This document shows positions 28,238 through 34,480 of a stretch of DNA of 34,480 nucleotides, one piece after another (the first letter of the stretch is position 1; each line of letters opens with the position of its first letter). Both the position numbers and the translations under genes were made by a program. Origin of the DNA: Vicinamibacteria bacterium (GTDB lineage: Bacteria; Acidobacteriota; Vicinamibacteria; Fen-336); contig JAICEW010000024.1 in NCBI GenBank assembly GCA_025923995.1, positions 1 to 34,480 on the forward strand, written 5' to 3'. A model generated the notes under the pieces. That model worked only from the letters and a program-made list of their open reading frames with translations, was not told the origin of the DNA and did not search any database.

Positions 28238-29032
28238 TTACGTGGCTGGGGCGCCGGCCCCCGCCAGCGTCTCGAGCAGGGCCAGCAGGGCGGGGGCGTC
28301 CTCGACGATATGATGCGGCCGGTAGGGATAGTGTGACAGCTCCTCCCTCCGGCTCACGCCCGTGAGGACCAGGATCGTCTCCAGCCCGGACTGTATGCCC
28401 GCGATGATGTCGGTGTCCATGTTGTCGCCGGCGATCAGCGTGTCGTCGGTGCGCGCGTGCAGGTAGCGCAGCGCGGCCCGCATCATGAACGCGTTGGGCT
28501 TGCCCACGAAGAAGGGACGCTGGCCGGTGATGCGCTCGATGGGAGCGGCGAGCGCCCCGCAGGAGGGCCGGCCCTGCGGGCCGTGCACGTCCGGGTTGGT
28601 GGCCACGAAGCGCGCGCCCTTCTGGATCAGGTAGGACGCGCGGCGGATCATGTCGAAGCTGTACGAGCGGGTCTCGCCCAGCACCACGTAGTCCGCGTCG
28701 TTCTCGGTCAGCACGAAGCCGGCCTCGTAGAGCGCGTGCACGAGTGCGCCCTCGCCGATGACGTAGGCCTTGCGCCGGTCGCCCGCCTGGTCGTTCAAGA
28801 ACTCCGCGGTGGCGATGGCGGAGGTATAGAAGTGCTTGACCGGCACCGGCACGTCGATGCCGGCGCTGCGGAAGCGGTCGCGCAGGTCGGCCGGCGTCTG
28901 CGAGGGGAAGTTGGTCAGGAACAGGAACGGCATCGACCCGGACACCAGCCGGGCCACCAGCTCGTTGGCGCCGGGCAGGGCGGAGTCGTCGTGCAGGACG
29001 ACCCCGTCGATGTCGCAGATGAGCGCTTTCAA
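28238..29032 (-). CDS. HAD-IIA family sugar phosphatase (NagD-like)
   Basis: A 264-residue HAD superfamily hydrolase. Motif I is ICDIDGVVLHDD, motif II FLTNFPSQTPADL, the motif III lysine lies in FVGKPNAFMMRAAL and motif IV is IAGDNMDTDIIAGIQ. The C2A cap between motifs II and III (VIGEGALVHALYEAGF) identifies subclass IIA, as in NagD, phosphoglycolate and p-nitrophenyl phosphatases. The likely role is dephosphorylation of a sugar phosphate or house-cleaning; specificity cannot be read. The start is TTG at 29032, overlapping the stop of the beta-CASP gene (TTGA), so translation is coupled. Confidence 0.88.
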   Translation of the reverse strand: MKALICDIDGVVLHDDSALPGANELVARLVSGSMPFLFLTNFPSQTPADLRDRFRSAGIDVPVPVKHFYTSAIATAEFLNDQAGDRRKAYVIGEGALVHALYEAGFVLTENDADYVVLGETRSYSFDMIRRASYLIQKGARFVATNPDVHGPQGRPSCGALAAPIERITGQRPFFVGKPNAFMMRAALRYLHARTDDTLIAGDNMDTDIIAGIQSGLETILVLTGVSRREELSHYPYRPHHIVEDAPALLALLETLAGAGAPAT

Positions 29033-30414
29033 TTGAGCTCGACCGTCTCTCCCAGCGAGGGGACGTAGGAGTCGAAGCCGCGCTCCTTGACGATGCGGGC
29101 GGCCAGCGCCTCCGCCGCGTCGGCCTCCCCGTGCGTCAGGAAGACGCGCCTGGGCGCGGGCTGCACCGCCGAGAGCCAGCGCAGCATCTCCTTCGCGTCG
29201 CCGTGGCCCGAGAGGCCCTTCAGGTTCGCGATCTCCGCCAGCACCGGCACCTCGGACTTGTGGATGCGTACGGAGCGGGCCCCGTCCAGCAGGGCGCGGC
29301 CCATCGTGTTCTCCGACTGGTAGCCGGTGATGAGCAGCGTGTTCTCCGCGTGCGGGAGGCGCTGGCGGCAGTGATGGAGGATGCGTCCCCCGGTCATCAT
29401 GCCCGAGGACGAGATGATCACGGCCGGGCCCTTCACCCGGTTGAGCGCCTCCGACTCCGTCCGGCTGCGCGCGGTGGTGACCCACTTGTTGTAGAGGATG
29501 CTGCGCCCGCCCACCCCGTTCAGGGCCACGCCGTGCGCGTCGGGGTACTGCGAGTAGATGCGCGTGGCGTCCACCGCCATGGGGCTGTCCAGGTAGATGG
29601 GGAAGGGACGGAGCGCGCCCTCGGTCACGAGGCCGTGCATGAGCACGATCATCTGCTGCGCCCGCCCGACCGCGAAGGCCGGGATCAGCACCACGCCCCC
29701 GCGGGCGAAGGTCCGCGTGAGGGCGGCCAGCAGCTGCTCCCTGACCGGGACCACCGCGTGGGAGCGGTTGCCGTAGGTGCTCTCCACCACCAGGTAGTCC
29801 GCGGGGGGCGCCAGCTCGGGATCGTGGGCCAGCACGGTCTCGAACCGGCCCACGTCGCCGCTGAAGAGGACGCGCGTCTGACGGCCGCCCTCGCTGACGG
29901 TCAGCTCCACCGAGGCCGCGCCCAGCAGGTGGCCCGCGTCGCGCAGGCGGAACGAGTAGACGGGCGACAGCCTCCGCTCCTCGTGCAGGGGCACGGTCTC
30001 GAACAGCTTCATCGCGTCCTCGACGTCCGACCCCACGAACAGCGGCAGCGCGGGCTGGTGGCGGGTGAGCCCCTTGCGGTTCAGGTAGCTCGCGTCCTCT
30101 TCCTGCAGGTGCGCGGCGTCCAGCAGCAGCACCTCGGCCAGGTCGCGGGTGGGCGGCGTGCAGTAGATGCGTCCCCTGAAGCCGCGCTTGACCATGAGCG
30201 GCACGCGCCCCACGTGGTCGATGTGCGTGTGGGTGAGCACCAACGCCCGCACCGACGCGGGGTCGAACGACGGTTCCTCCCAGTTGAGCTGCTTGAGGGC
30301 GCGCGAGCCCTGGAACATCCCGCTGTCGACCAGCAGCCGCTCGCCGGCCGCCTCCACCAGGTACTGCGACCCCGTCACCGTGCGGGCCGCGCCCAGGAAG
30401 CTCAGTCGCGCCAC
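29029..30414 (-). CDS. Beta-CASP metallo-beta-lactamase-fold ribonuclease (CPSF73/YSH1-like)
   Basis: A 461-residue protein. The metal site motif LTHTHIDHVGRVP gives HxHxDH near residue 62. Further ligands are in RDAGHLLGAASVEL and LFSGDVGR. The beta-CASP insert follows (VVESTYGNRSH, PIYLDSPMAVDAT, SSSGMMTGGRILHH), and the final LSGHGDAKEML and VFLTHGEADA carry the C-terminal histidines. This is the complete motif set of mRNA-processing endo/exonucleases, and the protein lacks KH domains. The start is GTG at 30414, 7 bases after the aconitase stop. It is the middle gene of an acnA - nuclease - nagD-like unit. Confidence 0.9.
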   Translation of the reverse strand: MARLSFLGAARTVTGSQYLVEAAGERLLVDSGMFQGSRALKQLNWEEPSFDPASVRALVLTHTHIDHVGRVPLMVKRGFRGRIYCTPPTRDLAEVLLLDAAHLQEEDASYLNRKGLTRHQPALPLFVGSDVEDAMKLFETVPLHEERRLSPVYSFRLRDAGHLLGAASVELTVSEGGRQTRVLFSGDVGRFETVLAHDPELAPPADYLVVESTYGNRSHAVVPVREQLLAALTRTFARGGVVLIPAFAVGRAQQMIVLMHGLVTEGALRPFPIYLDSPMAVDATRIYSQYPDAHGVALNGVGGRSILYNKWVTTARSRTESEALNRVKGPAVIISSSGMMTGGRILHHCRQRLPHAENTLLITGYQSENTMGRALLDGARSVRIHKSEVPVLAEIANLKGLSGHGDAKEMLRWLSAVQPAPRRVFLTHGEADAAEALAARIVKERGFDSYVPSLGETVELN

Positions 30415-30421
30415 GCGGGCG

Positions 30422-33127
<2,706 letters not shown>

Positions 33128-33173
33128 GTCTTCCCCTGGATGCCGCGCGTGAGCCCGCGGGCCAATGGGAAGT

Positions 33174-33755
33174 CTACCTCGTCCGCGAGCGCGCCGGACC
33201 GCGCGAGACGGCGCGGCTGTCGGCATCGAAGAAGCGCAGCGGGCGCTCGGCCGCGTGCGAGATCCCCACTCGAGGCGTGACGCCGATGCGACGCGGCGGC
33301 GCGCCGGGCAGGAGCGTGAGGCCGGCCCTCGGCTCGAACAGGTGCGTCCCCGACAGCCGCGTGTCGATGGCCAGGCCCCGGCACAGCCTCCCGGGGCCGG
33401 AGAGCGCGCCGGGAGCCAGGCCGCCGTCCAAAGGCTCGGCCGCGCGGATCAGGACGCAACCGGGGACGCCCTCCCGGTCGACGGCCACGTTCAGGCAGTG
33501 GTGCATGCCATAAATGAAGTAGACGTAGACGGTCCCCGGAGGCCCCCACAAGGGCTCGGTGCGCGGGGTGCGGCCGCGGAACGCGTGGGCCGCCGGGTCG
33601 TCGGCGCCCAGGTAGGCCTCGGTCTCCACGATCCGCGCGCGGAGCACGCGGTGCCCCTTGCGGCGCTCCAGCACGGCGCCCAGCAGCGCGCGCGCCGCGC
33701 GCGGGGGCGGCAGCGAGAGCCAGGCGCGCAGCCGCTCCGTGTCCTCGCGCGACAT
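33174..33755 (-). CDS. mpg: 3-methyladenine DNA glycosylase (alkyladenine glycosylase, AAG/MPG type)
   Basis: A 193-residue DNA repair glycosylase that removes alkylated purines. The catalytic glutamate and surrounding motif are [17 protein letters not shown]. The base-flipping region is [18 protein letters not shown], followed by [11 protein letters not shown] and [12 protein letters not shown]. The length fits the bacterial MPG family. The ATG at 33755 was chosen because the conserved N-terminal helix ([11 protein letters not shown]) follows about 17 residues later; a GTG at 33794 would add 13 residues of no similarity. No strong Shine-Dalgarno sequence is seen. Its stop codon lies 46 bases upstream of the aconitase start on the same strand, so read-through is possible. 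Confidence 0.9.
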   Translation of the reverse strand: MSREDTERLRAWLSLPPPRAARALLGAVLERRKGHRVLRARIVETEAYLGADDPAAHAFRGRTPRTEPLWGPPGTVYVYFIYGMHHCLNVAVDREGVPGCVLIRAAEPLDGGLAPGALSGPGRLCRGLAIDTRLSGTHLFEPRAGLTLLPGAPPRRIGVTPRVGISHAAERPLRFFDADSRAVSRGPARSRTR

Positions 33756-33775
33756 GACGGCACCAGCTTGCCCCA

Positions 33776-33799
33776 GCCGCGTGATGGCTGTCACGCGGC
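33776..33799. repeat. 24-bp perfect inverted repeat in the divergent gap
   Basis: GCCGCGTGA-TGGCTG-TCACGCGGC has two perfect 9-bp arms and a 6-base loop. It sits 20 bases upstream of the mpg start and about 70 bases before the sigma factor. Position between divergent genes suggests an operator or a leader hairpin rather than a terminator. Confidence 0.55.
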
Positions 33800-33827
33800 C
33801 GTGCCTCGGCGAGAGACGGAGGCACGG
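33799..33827. repeat. Second perfect inverted repeat in the divergent gap
   Basis: CCGTGCCTC (33799-33807), an 11-base loop, and GAGGCACGG (33819-33827) form 9-bp perfect arms, directly adjoining the first repeat. On the plus strand it would lie just upstream of a candidate extended -10 (TGCTAGCCT, 33833-33841) for the sigma factor gene. Confidence 0.5.
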
Positions 33828-33865
33828 ACGCGTGCTAGCCTCAAGCTTCCCGAGAGCAACCGACC

Positions 33866-34447
33866 TTGACCGAGCCGGAGGAGATCGTGAGGCTGCTGCG
33901 CGCCCACGAGGAGGGCGACCCGGGCGCGTTCTCCCGCCTGGTGCCGCTCGTGTACGAGCAGCTGCGCCGGCTGGCGCGCCACCAGCGGCGGCGGGGTCCG
34001 CAGGCGCGCAGCCTGGACACCACCGCGCTCGTGCACGAGGCCTACCTGAAGCTGGCGGGCAGCCCCGGCCTGCGCATCCGCGACCGCGGCCACCTGATGG
34101 CGGTCACCGCCTGCGCCATGCGGCAGGTGCTGATCGGCCGCGCCCGCGCGCGCCTGCGCAGCAAGCGTGGCTCCGGATCCGACCCGCTGCCGCTCGACGA
34201 GCAGCGCCTGCCGGTCTACGTGGAAGCCGAGCAGCTGCTCGACCTCGACCGCGCGCTCGATGCGCTGCGCCGCAACGACGAGCGGCTGGCGCAGGTCTTC
34301 GAGTGCCGCTACTTCGCCGGCCTGGGCGAGGAGGAGACAGCGGAGGTGCTGGGCGTCTCCCTGCGCACCGTCCAGCGCGGCTTCCTGCGCGCCCGCACCT
34401 GGCTGCGCGCGGAGCTGCAGGGCACTCCCGTCACCAGCGAGGGATGA
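33866..34447 (+). CDS. ECF-type RNA polymerase sigma factor, X6 (TIGR02999-like) subfamily
   Basis: A 193-residue extracytoplasmic-function sigma factor. Region 2 covers about residues 15-90: LVPLVYEQLRRLARHQRR, then DTTALVHEAYLKL and RGHLMAVTACAMRQVLIGRA. This is characteristic of the X6 family expanded in Acidobacteria and Planctomycetes. Region 4 (about 125-185) carries VFECRYFAGLGEEETAEVLG and VSLRTVQRGFLRARTWLR as its helix-turn-helix. The predicted start is a TTG at 33866 with a poor ribosome-binding site; a GTG at 33887 is possible. Its stop overlaps the ATG of the next frame (ATGA). Members of this family usually pair with a Ser/Thr kinase. Confidence 0.88.
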   Translation: MTEPEEIVRLLRAHEEGDPGAFSRLVPLVYEQLRRLARHQRRRGPQARSLDTTALVHEAYLKLAGSPGLRIRDRGHLMAVTACAMRQVLIGRARARLRSKRGSGSDPLPLDEQRLPVYVEAEQLLDLDRALDALRRNDERLAQVFECRYFAGLGEEETAEVLGVSLRTVQRGFLRARTWLRAELQGTPVTSEG

Positions 34448-34480
34448 CGGGCGCGACCGAGTGGGCGCGCCTGGACGCGC
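34444..34480 (+). CDS. Start of a probable Ser/Thr protein kinase, truncated by the window edge
   Basis: The ATG at 34444 overlaps the sigma factor stop (ATGA) and opens MTGATEWARLDA to the edge. Kinases following X6-type sigma factors typically begin with a short W.R(L/I)(D/E) helix like this one. Only 12 codons are visible, so the kinase call rests on context and this N-terminal resemblance. Confidence 0.5.
   Translation, partial: MTGATEWARLDA

Noticed and set aside
33171-33176. Minus-strand TAGACT as a -10 for aconitase
   Set aside because: It overlaps the stop codon of the glycosylase gene and has no supporting -35 at the normal distance.

Overview
This is a very G+C-rich stretch of bacterial chromosome with tightly packed genes. 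Many adjacent genes share 4-bp ATGA, GTGA or TTGA overlaps. A FadL-type porin implies an outer membrane. The mix of an X6-type ECF sigma factor translationally coupled to a kinase, a Ser/Thr kinase with zinc ribbon and PEGA domain, a TPR/Thr-Pro/BACON secreted protein, and a FadR/FadN-type beta-oxidation operon suggests Acidobacteriota or a similar lineage. This placement is inferred from gene content, not from a marker gene. No tRNA, rRNA, CRISPR array, insertion sequence or phage gene was seen.

Layout. (1) 1-3266: the start of a divergent folK, then a transmembrane Ser/Thr kinase and a coupled TPR/BACON surface protein. (2) 3341-15167, plus strand: a fatty-acid locus. It begins with a TetR-type FadR whose promoter overlaps a palindrome with perfect FadR-box arms, followed by acyl-CoA ligase, FadN-type hydroxyacyl-CoA dehydrogenase/hydratase, thiolase and FadE. 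A second promoter precedes FadL, a secreted GDSL esterase and an ACAD10/11-like acyl-CoA dehydrogenase. Together these could release, import, activate and degrade long-chain acids. (3) 26165 down to 15206, minus strand: an eleven-gene glycan operon. It carries a membrane protein (possible GT-C), an ALG5-like GT2, a methyltransferase, an epimerase, a UDP-sugar dehydrogenase homologue lacking the catalytic cysteine, an SDR and a Gfo/Idh oxidoreductase. It ends with a complete set for GDP-D-glycero-alpha-D-manno-heptose: HddA, HddC, GmhA, and a GmhB phosphatase joined in frame to a transaldolase that could supply sedoheptulose 7-phosphate. (4) 26254-27318: an APH-fold kinase of the ACAD10/11 (4-hydroxyacyl-CoA kinase) type, divergent from the glycan operon. 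(5) 33127 down to 27338, minus strand: aconitase, a beta-CASP nuclease and a NagD-like phosphatase, then a YtxJ-like protein and thioredoxin. (6) 33174-34480: an alkyladenine DNA glycosylase, two strong inverted repeats in the divergent gap, an ECF sigma factor, and the first codons of a probable Ser/Thr kinase.

The most interesting items are the GmhB-transaldolase join with a strong internal Shine-Dalgarno, the cysteine-less dehydrogenase, the FadR operator, the CTG start on the epimerase, and the split ACAD10/11-like kinase/dehydrogenase pair.
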